From NCBI RefSeq assembly GCF_900108085.1, contig NZ_FNVR01000022.1, positions 1 to 64,000 of the forward strand: 64,000 nt of DNA. The letters are read 5' to 3'. Position numbers and translations under genes: made by a program. Positions 26,282 to 33,937 of the stretch are shown here, piece by piece. The notes beneath the pieces were generated by a model. The model was not told the origin of the DNA. It did not search any database and saw nothing but the letters and a program-made list of their open reading frames with translations. How positions within the stretch are numbered: the stretch's first letter is position 1; each line of letters opens with the position of its first letter. This DNA is from Algoriphagus boritolerans DSM 17298 = JCM 18970. Its GTDB lineage: Bacteria > Bacteroidota > Bacteroidia > Cytophagales > Cyclobacteriaceae.

Positions 26282-27193
26282 GGAATCTCTCCTTCTCATT
26301 TTTCCGGCAGGGACCCCATACATCATTTTGAATCGGCGACAGAAATAAGCGGTATCCTTGTAGCCTACTTCTTTACCAATATCCCGGATGGATTTTTTGG
26401 ATGTTCGAAGCAAAACGACTGCTGCTTCCATTCGCTGGTATTCGATGTAGTCCTGAGGATTAATTCCGGTGAGCATTTTGAAGTATTGCCCGACATAGTC
26501 TTCAGAGACATTTGCAACTTTGGCCAGGACCTTGTTTGACAGATCCCCACCGATATTCGCTTTGATGAAATTAAACAGGTCAATCAATCGGGGGTCTTTG
26601 AAATAAGTCGAATTGGTAGAGAGCTCTTCGGTGAATAGCCGGTTTTTAAGGATGTGCCTCAACAGTTCAATCACCAGAACCTCTGTCTGCGCTTTGAGCG
26701 AGCGTTCCTTTCCGACATTACTGACTTCAAGCTCTTTGATGATGTCTTCCACCAAAGTCGCTACGCGGTCATTGAAACGGATAATGAATGGAGGAATATC
26801 AAGGGAGTTAAAGAAATTCACCACGTCAAATACCTTGGACTCAAATTGGATGTGAGAAATGCAATCTTCTTCGGTGGTTTTGATTTCTTTGATGCTGAGG
26901 CTTTGAAAAAACTTCCGTTTATTGTCCAAAAACTGTTCGATATCCTGTTCATTTTTCTTCGTACCGGTACCAAAGGTGATTTGCGTTTTTTGACCCTTGG
27001 GAAGAAAGAGGACTTCACCTTCATTGACGAGCTCCTGGTCCTCGCCAAATTTCAACGTGCCATGGTGAAGCAAAATCAGTGAGTTTTCGCTTTCTACATA
27101 ATTGGTCACTGTCACAGGCTTTTCGATTTTGAAGTTGTTGCCTTTCAAAAACCTAACATGTACTGATTCGATGACTTTGTTGTAATAATCCAT
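26264..27193 (-). CDS. AraC-family transcriptional regulator
   Basis: A 309-residue regulator. The N-terminal part (about 1-90) is a cupin-like ligand domain with EGEVLFLPKGQKTQI; the C-terminal 100 residues hold the two AraC helix-turn-helix units (LAKVANVSEDYVGQYFKM and IRDIGKEVGYKDTAYFCRRFKMMYG). The stop overlaps the GGGP synthase end by 18 bases, so the two transcripts are antisense at their 3' ends. Its target is unknown; the acyl-CoA dehydrogenase upstream is a candidate by proximity. Confidence 0.9.
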   Translation of the reverse strand: MDYYNKVIESVHVRFLKGNNFKIEKPVTVTNYVESENSLILLHHGTLKFGEDQELVNEGEVLFLPKGQKTQITFGTGTKKNEQDIEQFLDNKRKFFQSLSIKEIKTTEEDCISHIQFESKVFDVVNFFNSLDIPPFIIRFNDRVATLVEDIIKELEVSNVGKERSLKAQTEVLVIELLRHILKNRLFTEELSTNSTYFKDPRLIDLFNFIKANIGGDLSNKVLAKVANVSEDYVGQYFKMLTGINPQDYIEYQRMEAAVVLLRTSKKSIRDIGKEVGYKDTAYFCRRFKMMYGVPAGKMRRRDSLINVQ

Positions 27194-27217
27194 GATGAAC
27201 TGATAAAAGCTAAGTTA

Positions 27218-27225
27218 CAAAAATA
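27218..27225 (-). promoter_or_regulatory. -7 box for the AraC gene
   Basis: TATTTTTG on the minus strand, 24 bases upstream of the ATG at 27193. Confidence 0.5.
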
Positions 27226-27269
27226 TAATTTTTCCAAAGGTAAAACAGGAATATTTTGGAAATCTATGC

Positions 27270-27313
27270 AAAAAAATAAAAAAAGGGTATAATAATTTGC
27301 AATTATACCCTTT
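27270..27313 (-). terminator. Terminator of the acyl-CoA dehydrogenase gene
   Basis: AAAGGGTATAAT and ATTATACCCTTT form a perfect 12-bp stem with an 8-base loop, followed on the minus strand by a T-rich tract (TTTTTTTATTTTTTT). Confidence 0.9.
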
Positions 27314-27331
27314 CAATCCTTGGATTTGCCT

Positions 27332-28471
27332 TTATTTTAATATTTTTCGTGAAATCACAATCCGCTGAATCTCCGAAGTTCCCTCATAGATCTGTGTGAT
27401 TTTAGCGTCTCGCATGAGCCGCTCTACATGATATTCCTTCACGTACCCATAGCCTCCATGTACTTGTACCGCTTCCACGGTCACGTTCATAGCTACCTCT
27501 GAAGCATACAGTTTTGCCATGGCGGAGGCATATACATAATCTTCTCCCTGATCCTTCAGCCAGGCAGCTTTGTAGACTAACAGTCTTGCGGCTTCGATCT
27601 GAGTAGCCATATCTGCCAGCTTAAATTGAATTGCCTGATGTTGGCTGATTGGCTTGCCAAAAGCTTTCCTTTCTTTGGAATAAGCCAATGACATTTCGTA
27701 AGCTCCGGCAGCAATCCCGAGTGCCTGAGCGGCAATTCCTATTCTACCGCCATTCAGTGTTTCCATGGCAAAGGTAAAGCCAAAGCCTTCCTCGCCGATT
27801 CGGTTTTCGACCGGTACTTTCACATCAGTAAACATGAGCGAATGGGTGTCTGAACCCCGGATTCCAAGTTTATCTTCTTTTTTTCCGATGACAAATCCTT
27901 CCCAACCTTTTTCCACAATGAATACCGAGATACCCTTATGGCCCAGACTAGGGTTGGTTTGGGCGATGACGAGGTAGATACTTGCAGATGAACCGTTGGT
28001 AATCCAGTTCTTGGTTCCGTTGAGGATGTAGTGATCTCCATTCGGTTCTGCGCTGGTCTTTTGGGAAGTCGCATCTGAACCGGCTTCGGGCTCAGAAAGG
28101 CAAAATGCGCCCAAAACTTCGCCACTGGCAAGCCTGGTGAGGTATTTTTGCTTTTGGGCCTCAGAACCATACTTTTCCAAACCCCAACACACCAAAGAAT
28201 TATTTACAGACATTGAAACCGAGGCAGAGGCGTCCACTTTTGACAATTCCTCCATCGCAATCACATAAGAAACAGTGTCCATCCCACCTCCGTTGTACTT
28301 GGGGTCTACCATCATTCCCATGAAGCCCAAATCGCCCATCTTTTTGATTTGTTCATGGGGGAATTTTGCCTCTGAGTCGCGCTCTATCACTCCGGGTAGC
28401 AGTTCTGATTGAGCAAATTCTCTGGCTGCTTCCTGTACTGCCAGATGCTCTTCAGTCAATTGAAAATTCAT
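27332..28471 (-). CDS. Acyl-CoA dehydrogenase
   Basis: FAD enzyme of fatty-acid or branched-chain amino-acid degradation, 379 residues (normal for short/medium-chain members). The N-terminal helical domain is followed by the FAD segment GAFCLSEPEAGSDA and WITNGS; the catalytic Glu lies in QIYEGTSEIQR (Glu363), the position used by short/medium-chain and butyryl-CoA dehydrogenases. The RDAKITQIYEGTSEIQR end is typical. A terminator follows. Exact chain-length preference cannot be read from sequence. Confidence 0.95.
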   Translation of the reverse strand: MNFQLTEEHLAVQEAAREFAQSELLPGVIERDSEAKFPHEQIKKMGDLGFMGMMVDPKYNGGGMDTVSYVIAMEELSKVDASASVSMSVNNSLVCWGLEKYGSEAQKQKYLTRLASGEVLGAFCLSEPEAGSDATSQKTSAEPNGDHYILNGTKNWITNGSSASIYLVIAQTNPSLGHKGISVFIVEKGWEGFVIGKKEDKLGIRGSDTHSLMFTDVKVPVENRIGEEGFGFTFAMETLNGGRIGIAAQALGIAAGAYEMSLAYSKERKAFGKPISQHQAIQFKLADMATQIEAARLLVYKAAWLKDQGEDYVYASAMAKLYASEVAMNVTVEAVQVHGGYGYVKEYHVERLMRDAKITQIYEGTSEIQRIVISRKILK

Positions 28472-28517
28472 AAGGTTAATAAAATTTCGGGTTTAACTTC
28501 ATCCCGAAAATATAGGC

Positions 28518-28551
28518 TTAAAAAAGAAAAGGGGCAAAAACTTGCCCCTTT
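28518..28551 (-). terminator. Terminator of the YugP-like peptidase gene
   Basis: AAAGGGGCAA and TTGCCCCTTT form a perfect 10-bp stem with an AAAC loop; on the minus strand it is followed by TCTTTTTT. It lies 22 bases past the stop codon at 28574. Confidence 0.88.
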
Positions 28552-28573
28552 CGGAATTTTATTTTGACCTGGA

Positions 28574-29266
28574 TCAATCCCGATTGCCAAAGAAAACGAA
28601 GATGTAGTAAGCCAAGGTAGCTAAAGAAGCCAGTGCTGCAACCACATAAGTCATTGCGGCCCAATGAAGGGCATCTTTTGACATGTCATATTCAGCTCGG
28701 TTTACAATGTTTCGGGTCTGAACCCACGCAAGCGCTCTGTTGGAAGCGTCAAATTCAACTGGCAAAGTTACAAATGTAAACAAGGTCATAATTGAGTATG
28801 CACCAACTACAATGAAACCGACAGATTCATAGGGAATAATCGATGCAAATCCACCAAGTAAAGAAGCAATCAATACGATATTTAGAAGCTTACCGGAGAT
28901 ATTCTGGATTGGAACAAGTGCGGATCTCATTTTTAGCCAAGCATAAGAGGTAGCATGCTGAACCGCGTGACCACATTCGTGGGCTGCTACTGCTGTTGCC
29001 GCAGCATTTCTACCATAGAACACATCAGGCGAAAGATTTACCGTTTTGTTCATTGGATTGTAGTGATCAGTCAGTTGACCTTCGACACATACCACTTGTA
29101 CATCATGGATATTGCTGTCGGCCAGCATAAGTCTTGCTATTTCGGCTCCTGAAAGGTTGGCCTGAAGGGGTGTCTGTGCGTATTTTTTGAATTTACTTTT
29201 CAGCTTGTTGCTGACAAAGAATCCAAGTCCTGCAAATACAACTACGATAACGATTAGAATAATCAT
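28574..29266 (-). CDS. YugP-like membrane zinc metallopeptidase
   Basis: A 230-residue integral membrane protein of the Zn_peptidase_2 (YugP) family. It starts with a membrane helix (1-18); the HExxH zinc motif is HECGH at 96-100, after the NLSPDVFYGRNAAATAVAA segment. Helices at about 125-150, 155-180 and 205-228 follow. Substrate unknown; related proteins are thought to act in membrane protein quality control. It lies 33 bases downstream of the LPG-synthase-like membrane protein. Confidence 0.9.
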   Translation of the reverse strand: MIILIVIVVVFAGLGFFVSNKLKSKFKKYAQTPLQANLSGAEIARLMLADSNIHDVQVVCVEGQLTDHYNPMNKTVNLSPDVFYGRNAAATAVAAHECGHAVQHATSYAWLKMRSALVPIQNISGKLLNIVLIASLLGGFASIIPYESVGFIVVGAYSIMTLFTFVTLPVEFDASNRALAWVQTRNIVNRAEYDMSKDALHWAAMTYVVAALASLATLAYYIFVFFGNRD

Positions 29267-29299
29267 CTTTTTATGGTTTAACTGGGTTTGAATACGAAG

Positions 29300-30304
29300 T
29301 TATAGGGTATCGGGTTTATTCCAAGCGGGAATTTTCAGCATGATAATCCAACTTACCAATCCGACGATCATAATCATAATGACCTGTGTTCCGTGGATGA
29401 TGGCTGCGAAAATCTTTCCGTCAGTTTCCGATACACCAAACTGGATCAAAATGTACGCCACTAGTGCATGAAAGGTGCCGATTCCCCCCTGAACAGGTGC
29501 TACCATGCCAATACTTCCCATGACCATCACCAAGAGGACTTCTCCGGGTGCCAAGTTGGCAGTACTTTGGATTCCCAGCGATACGGTGTACATCGTCAGG
29601 AAATAGATCATCCAAATCAACACTGAGCTCGACCAGAATCCCAGAGGATTTTTCAGTGTAGAAATACTTTTGACTCCCGTCAGGAGCTGGCGTCCAAAAT
29701 TTTGAAGTTTGTTGATGAAGCCGTGATTTCTGAACCGTTTGAAGATGAAGTAAAGGAAAATAAAAAAGACAATCAATCCCCCGGCAAAAATTGGAAAATT
29801 GTTCAAAAGCCCTTCAGTGAGACTGTTTAAGTCAATTAAATCGCCCGATAGTGCAAGAAACAGTTTGTTTTCAAGAAGAAAGGCGAGGAGGATCGTGCCG
29901 GTCAGAAAAAGTAAATCAATACTTCGCTCCAGGATCACTGTTCCGATCAACTGCCCGACAGCAATCCCGTTGGTCCTCGCAAGCACACCGCACCTGGCGA
30001 CTTCCCCTGCTCTGGGTACGAGGAGATTGACCAGATAGCCGACCATGACCGCATGATAGGCCCTGTTTGCCGTCACCGGCTCCCCTTCATCACTCTGGAT
30101 CAAAAGCGCCCATCTCCAGCCCCTGATCCAAAACCCAAGAAGGGAAATAACCAGTGAGGAAAGGATCCAAAACCAATTGGAGGACTTCACCTGCTCCGTC
30201 AGCGTGGCCAACTCGATGTCCTTGTATAAAAACCAAAAAATCCAGATGGCAACTGCTAGTGAAATTGCGACCTGGATTCCTTGCTTGACTTTTGGGTTGA
30301 GCAT
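29300..30304 (-). CDS. LPG-synthase-TM/UPF0104-type membrane protein
   Basis: A 334-residue protein with about eight membrane helices; residues such as GFWIRGWRWALLI, GYLVNLLVPRAGEVARC and the C-terminal GGIGTFHALV are characteristic of the lysylphosphatidylglycerol synthetase TM/AglD-like family, which move or transfer lipid-linked groups. No soluble catalytic domain is fused. Its ATG overlaps the panD stop (TGATG), so the two are translationally coupled. Substrate unknown. Confidence 0.88.
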   Translation of the reverse strand: MLNPKVKQGIQVAISLAVAIWIFWFLYKDIELATLTEQVKSSNWFWILSSLVISLLGFWIRGWRWALLIQSDEGEPVTANRAYHAVMVGYLVNLLVPRAGEVARCGVLARTNGIAVGQLIGTVILERSIDLLFLTGTILLAFLLENKLFLALSGDLIDLNSLTEGLLNNFPIFAGGLIVFFIFLYFIFKRFRNHGFINKLQNFGRQLLTGVKSISTLKNPLGFWSSSVLIWMIYFLTMYTVSLGIQSTANLAPGEVLLVMVMGSIGMVAPVQGGIGTFHALVAYILIQFGVSETDGKIFAAIIHGTQVIMIMIVGLVSWIIMLKIPAWNKPDTL

Positions 30305-30651
30305 CAGATTAACTTATTTCTCTCGTCGGGGAAGATAAGAATAGGAGCATGTTTTTTTGCTTCTTCCAAATCCATTCCTGCGTAGGAAATAATAATGACA
30401 ATATCTCCCACGGAAGCTTTTCTGGCAGCCGGACCGTTGAGACAGACTTGTCCGCTTCCCCGCTCTCCTTTGATCACATAAGTTTCCAACCGCTCGCCGT
30501 TATTGACATTGACGACTTGGACCTTTTCATTTTCAATGAGATTGGCAGCATCCATCAGGTCCTCGTCGATCGTGATCGAACCAACATAGTGAAGTTCCGC
30601 CTGGGTGATTTTTACCCGATGTATCTTGGATTTTAAGACCTGAATAATCAT
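30304..30651 (-). CDS. panD: Aspartate 1-decarboxylase (PanD)
   Basis: Makes beta-alanine from aspartate for pantothenate synthesis. The 115-residue proenzyme contains the self-cleavage site Gly24-Ser25 in YVGSITID, which yields the pyruvoyl cofactor, and conserved [11 protein letters not shown] and [11 protein letters not shown] blocks. It follows panC by 24 bases. A -7 box at 30671-30678 at the end of panC may give it a separate transcript. Confidence 0.97.
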   Translation of the reverse strand: MIIQVLKSKIHRVKITQAELHYVGSITIDEDLMDAANLIENEKVQVVNVNNGERLETYVIKGERGSGQVCLNGPAARKASVGDIVIIISYAGMDLEEAKKHAPILIFPDERNKLI

Positions 30652-30670
30652 TGGTTTAGTTTTTCGGCCG

Positions 30671-30678
30671 CAAAATTA
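30671..30678 (-). promoter_or_regulatory. -7 box for panD
   Basis: TAATTTTG on the minus strand, overlapping the panC stop codon and 19 bases before the panD ATG. Confidence 0.5.
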
Positions 30679-31524
30679 AGAAATTATCGGCATGTTGTCT
30701 ATCAAACGGATCTCTCCGATAAAAGCTGAAATGCAGACAGAAGATTTTTGGCTGGAGTCGAAGGAAGAGTAAGTTTCAAACGAATCGGGGTGAATCAATT
30801 CAAAATACTCCAATTTGGCTACATGCTCATGCTCAAATTCTGATTCAATTTGGCGCTGAATTTCCAGCCAGTTTTTCCCTGAAAATAGTTCGGCTTTTGC
30901 TTTTTCCAAGCTGTGAAATAGAATTAGGGCTTTTTGCCGTTCCTCTTGATTAAGTCTCAAATTACGAGAGGACATCGCCAATCCGTCAGATTCTCTTTTC
31001 GTAGGAACTACTTCCAGTTTCAGGTCAAATGATAAATCATCTACCAGTCGCTTAATAACAGCGACTTGCTGAAGATCTTTTTGTCCAAAAAAAGCAACTT
31101 GGGGTCGGATAAGGTGAAAAAGCTTGGACACCACGATACCGACACCATTGAAATGACCCGGGCGGAACTCGCCTTCGAGCACGTGCTCTAAATCTCCAAA
31201 GTCAAATTTCAGCTTGGAGGGAAAAGGATACATGACTTTTTCCGTCGGCAAAAAGACATAATCCACTCCGGCCTGCTCCAATTTTTCAAGATCCTGATCT
31301 AGGGTTTTGGGGTATTTCTGAAAGTCCTCCGGATTGTTGAATTGGGTCGGGTTGACAAAAATCGAAACGACGGTCACCTCGCAGGTGGAGCGGGATTTTT
31401 TTACCAAATCCAAGTGTCCATCATGCAGCGCTCCCATGGTGGGGACGAGTCCGATTTGCTGATTAGTTCGAAGGTGATTGAGCCATAGGGGGTTCCATTC
31501 GGCCTGATTGTGGATTAGCTTCAT
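30676..31524 (-). CDS. panC: Pantothenate synthetase (PanC)
   Basis: Condenses pantoate and beta-alanine with ATP. The 282 residues contain the nucleotidyl-transfer motif PTMGALHDGHLDLV (HxGH-type), the pantoate-site segment GHFNGVGIVVSKLFHL, FFGQKDLQQ and the KMSKS-like SDGLAMSSRN. It is the first gene of the panC-panD-flippase unit and is divergent from the glycogen-synthase-like gene. Confidence 0.97.
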   Translation of the reverse strand: MKLIHNQAEWNPLWLNHLRTNQQIGLVPTMGALHDGHLDLVKKSRSTCEVTVVSIFVNPTQFNNPEDFQKYPKTLDQDLEKLEQAGVDYVFLPTEKVMYPFPSKLKFDFGDLEHVLEGEFRPGHFNGVGIVVSKLFHLIRPQVAFFGQKDLQQVAVIKRLVDDLSFDLKLEVVPTKRESDGLAMSSRNLRLNQEERQKALILFHSLEKAKAELFSGKNWLEIQRQIESEFEHEHVAKLEYFELIHPDSFETYSSFDSSQKSSVCISAFIGEIRLIDNMPIIS

Positions 31525-31552
31525 GCGTAGGTATGATATCGGCTAATTGGCG

Positions 31553-31560
31553 CAAAACTA
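31553..31560 (-). promoter_or_regulatory. -7 box for panC
   Basis: TAGTTTTG on the minus strand, 28 bases before the panC ATG. Confidence 0.55.
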
Positions 31561-31602
31561 GATTAATATCCAGAATTACAATGCATATAGGCTTTTTTTA
31601 TT

Positions 31603-31610
31603 TACCTTTG
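31603..31610 (+). promoter_or_regulatory. -7 box for the glycogen-synthase-N gene
   Basis: TACCTTTG matches TAnnTTTG and lies 37 bases before the ATG at 31648, back to back with the panC promoter. Confidence 0.65.
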
Positions 31611-31647
31611 TGCCGTTGTTTATCACGTTCATTAAAATCCCTTTAAT

Positions 31648-32460
31648 ATGTCCAAATTACGTATCCTCTACGTTGCCAGTGAAATCAACCCCTTCTTACA
31701 AACTTCAGAAGTAGCCAATTTCTTACGATCCCTTCCTCAAGCTATGCAAGAGCGTGGAATGGAAATCCGCATTTTGGTGCCGAAGTTTGGGTTGATCAAT
31801 GAGCGCAAAAACAGACTCCATGAGGTCGTAAGATTGTCAGGAATTAATATAGCCGTAGGTGAAGAAGAAAAGCCGCTGATTATTAAAGTGGCCTCCATTC
31901 CCAATGCCAAGCTTCAGGTTTATTTCATCGACAATGAGGATTATTTTCAGCGAAAGCATGTGTTTCATGATAAGCAGCAGAAATTCTACGAGGACAATGA
32001 CGAGCGCGCAATATTCTTTTGCAAGGGAGTCATCGAGACTGTCAAAAAGCTCGGTTGGGCCCCGGACATCGTGCATTGTAACGATTGGATGACTTCCCTC
32101 ATTCCGATGTACCTTAAAACTACTTACAAAAACGAGCCACTTTTTAAGGATACTAAAACGGTGTTTGCGATCTATAACAATGGATTTTCGCATACCTTTG
32201 GCGACGATTTGTTAAACAAGGTTAAGATGGTGGATATCGATGACACTATTTTGGCATCTTTGAAAAGCAAAGACTTCGCAGGCTTCATCAAGATCGGAAT
32301 GGAATATGCCGATCTAGTGGTAAAAGGCAGCGGAATGTCAGCAGAATTAAACCAACTCATCGAGGATTTCTCAAAAGACAAACAGTTTGAAATTAGTATC
32401 GAAGAAGAGCAGCAAGCTCATGACGAGCTTTTCGGCATCTATAATAGCCTCGCTGGGTAA
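31648..32460 (+). CDS. Stand-alone glycogen/starch-synthase N-terminal domain (GT5-N)
   Basis: A 270-residue protein matching only the first half of glycogen synthase: YVASEINPFLQTSEVANFL at the N-terminus, RILVPKFG, YFIDNEDYFQR, and HCNDWMTSLIPMYLKT. The C-terminal catalytic half is absent, and the ADP-glucose-binding KTGGL motif, normally right after the PF, is replaced by LQTSE. This short form is common in Bacteroidota and probably not an active glucosyltransferase. It overlaps the DUF4270 gene by 41 bases, which is followed by glmS, so a structural or regulatory role linked to envelope sugar supply is possible (inference). Confidence 0.9.
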   Translation: MSKLRILYVASEINPFLQTSEVANFLRSLPQAMQERGMEIRILVPKFGLINERKNRLHEVVRLSGINIAVGEEEKPLIIKVASIPNAKLQVYFIDNEDYFQRKHVFHDKQQKFYEDNDERAIFFCKGVIETVKKLGWAPDIVHCNDWMTSLIPMYLKTTYKNEPLFKDTKTVFAIYNNGFSHTFGDDLLNKVKMVDIDDTILASLKSKDFAGFIKIGMEYADLVVKGSGMSAELNQLIEDFSKDKQFEISIEEEQQAHDELFGIYNSLAG

Positions 32461-33814
32461 ACTGGCAATTACCGCATTACTTTCCATTCTTCTTTTTAGT
32501 TCGTGCAGCGACCCGGCTTCGGTGGGGCTCGAATTGGCGCCTGGAAATAACCAAATCGGTGTATTTTACAGGGATTTCAACCTGGATGCGCAAGTAGTAC
32601 TCTTGGATTCGTTTAATACCACTAATTCTACGGTTTTACTGGCAGGGCATGAAACAGATGGTTTTTTTGGTGTGACTGAGGCCGTAGCTCATTCGAGAAT
32701 GTTCTTCGATGTAACAGTTGACAGACCTCGAAATGACGCAATTTTAGATTCCGCCTTTTTTGATCTGGACGTGGTGAGTGTTAACGGATCTAATTTGGAC
32801 CAACCAAAAAAGTACGCTATTTACCAATTATCAGAACAAATTCTGGATACGGTTTACTACAATTTTGATCGATTGGCTTTTATGGAGAGCCCTATATCAA
32901 GTGGAGAAGTTTTATTCGGTGATGTTAAGGATACGACATTGAGATTTCCGTTGGAAGCTGATTTTTCGGATGAGATGTTTGTGAAAATTCGAAGCTCAAG
33001 GGATTTTCTTAACTTATTTGAGTTTAGGGAATATTTCCCAGGGTTTGTCTTAAAAGCAACTGCAGGAGACAATACAACAATAGGAATTGAGCCAGGATCG
33101 AATACAAAAATGTCCTTTTTCTATCATTACGAAGGTGATACCACTCCTTCTTCCTATGTGATAACGTGTAATTTTAGTCGCAGATTTAATGGAATTAACT
33201 CTGACAGATCGGGTACACCTACGTCAATCGTTTCTGAAAGAGGCAAATTTTACGATGTAGGTAATATTATAGGGATGAAAGCCGGGTTGGCGATGGCAAT
33301 AAAAATTGATACTAGTCCAATGGATGAATTTCTCGATACCTTGTCGGGCATCACTTTCAATCAGGTTAATTTACGCTTGGGTCCGATAGAAAGTCAGGAA
33401 GAAGATAATAATCCGATTTCTTCTATGGTTTTGAAATTTCTTGATTTGAATAATAAAGTAATAAAAAGTACCGTTCCCCCGAATAACAATTTGCATGTTA
33501 TTACAGACGGTCAGCCACAGGTAATTCAGGATCAAACCGGAAACCAGGTTCCCAATAATTTATTTGCTGCTTCTTCTTTTCTAGAGTACAATTCCGAAAC
33601 AAAAGAATATTTGGCGAAGATTACCTCTTACACCAATGCTGTTTTTAGAAGTCAGATTCAAAGGCGAAATTGGCTATTGTTTGCTGATTCACCCGGTTCA
33701 TTCTCTGATGGAGGCTTGAATAATAACAATTCGGACTTAGCAAGATCGTTAAGACAATTCAAGTTGGATAAGAATAAAATAAAGGTTGAAGTGATTTATT
33801 CAAAATCCAGGTAA
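32420..33814 (+). CDS. DUF4270 lipoprotein
   Basis: A 464-residue predicted lipoprotein: a hydrophobic N-terminus ends in the lipobox LFSSC with the lipidated Cys at position 29. The mature part is beta-rich with the DUF4270 pattern (DSFNTTNSTVLLAGHETDGFFG). Function of DUF4270 is not known. I start at the ATG at 32420, not the earlier TTG at 32387 that would overlap more of the upstream gene. Position between the GT5-N gene and glmS recurs in Bacteroidota. Confidence 0.88.
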   Translation: MTSFSASIIASLGKLAITALLSILLFSSCSDPASVGLELAPGNNQIGVFYRDFNLDAQVVLLDSFNTTNSTVLLAGHETDGFFGVTEAVAHSRMFFDVTVDRPRNDAILDSAFFDLDVVSVNGSNLDQPKKYAIYQLSEQILDTVYYNFDRLAFMESPISSGEVLFGDVKDTTLRFPLEADFSDEMFVKIRSSRDFLNLFEFREYFPGFVLKATAGDNTTIGIEPGSNTKMSFFYHYEGDTTPSSYVITCNFSRRFNGINSDRSGTPTSIVSERGKFYDVGNIIGMKAGLAMAIKIDTSPMDEFLDTLSGITFNQVNLRLGPIESQEEDNNPISSMVLKFLDLNNKVIKSTVPPNNNLHVITDGQPQVIQDQTGNQVPNNLFAASSFLEYNSETKEYLAKITSYTNAVFRSQIQRRNWLLFADSPGSFSDGGLNNNNSDLARSLRQFKLDKNKIKVEVIYSKSR

Positions 33815-33840
33815 TACAAACGATTTCGAATAAGTACTGA

Positions 33841-33881
33841 TAATCCACTCCTTCTTTTTAAGGAAGTGGATTATTTTTTTT
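33841..33881 (+). terminator. Rho-independent terminator after the DUF4270 gene
   Basis: TAATCCACT and AGTGGATTA form a perfect 9-bp stem, extended by near-paired inner bases, followed by seven or more T. Confidence 0.85.
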
Positions 33882-33937
33882 GGCACGAAAGCTGTTTCTT
33901 TGTGGAAGTTTAAACCAACTTTTAAGAATTTTTCAAT

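Noticed and set aside
33882-33937. glmS ribozyme upstream of glmS
   Set aside because: Only 56 bases separate the terminator and the ATG; no ribozyme core fits.
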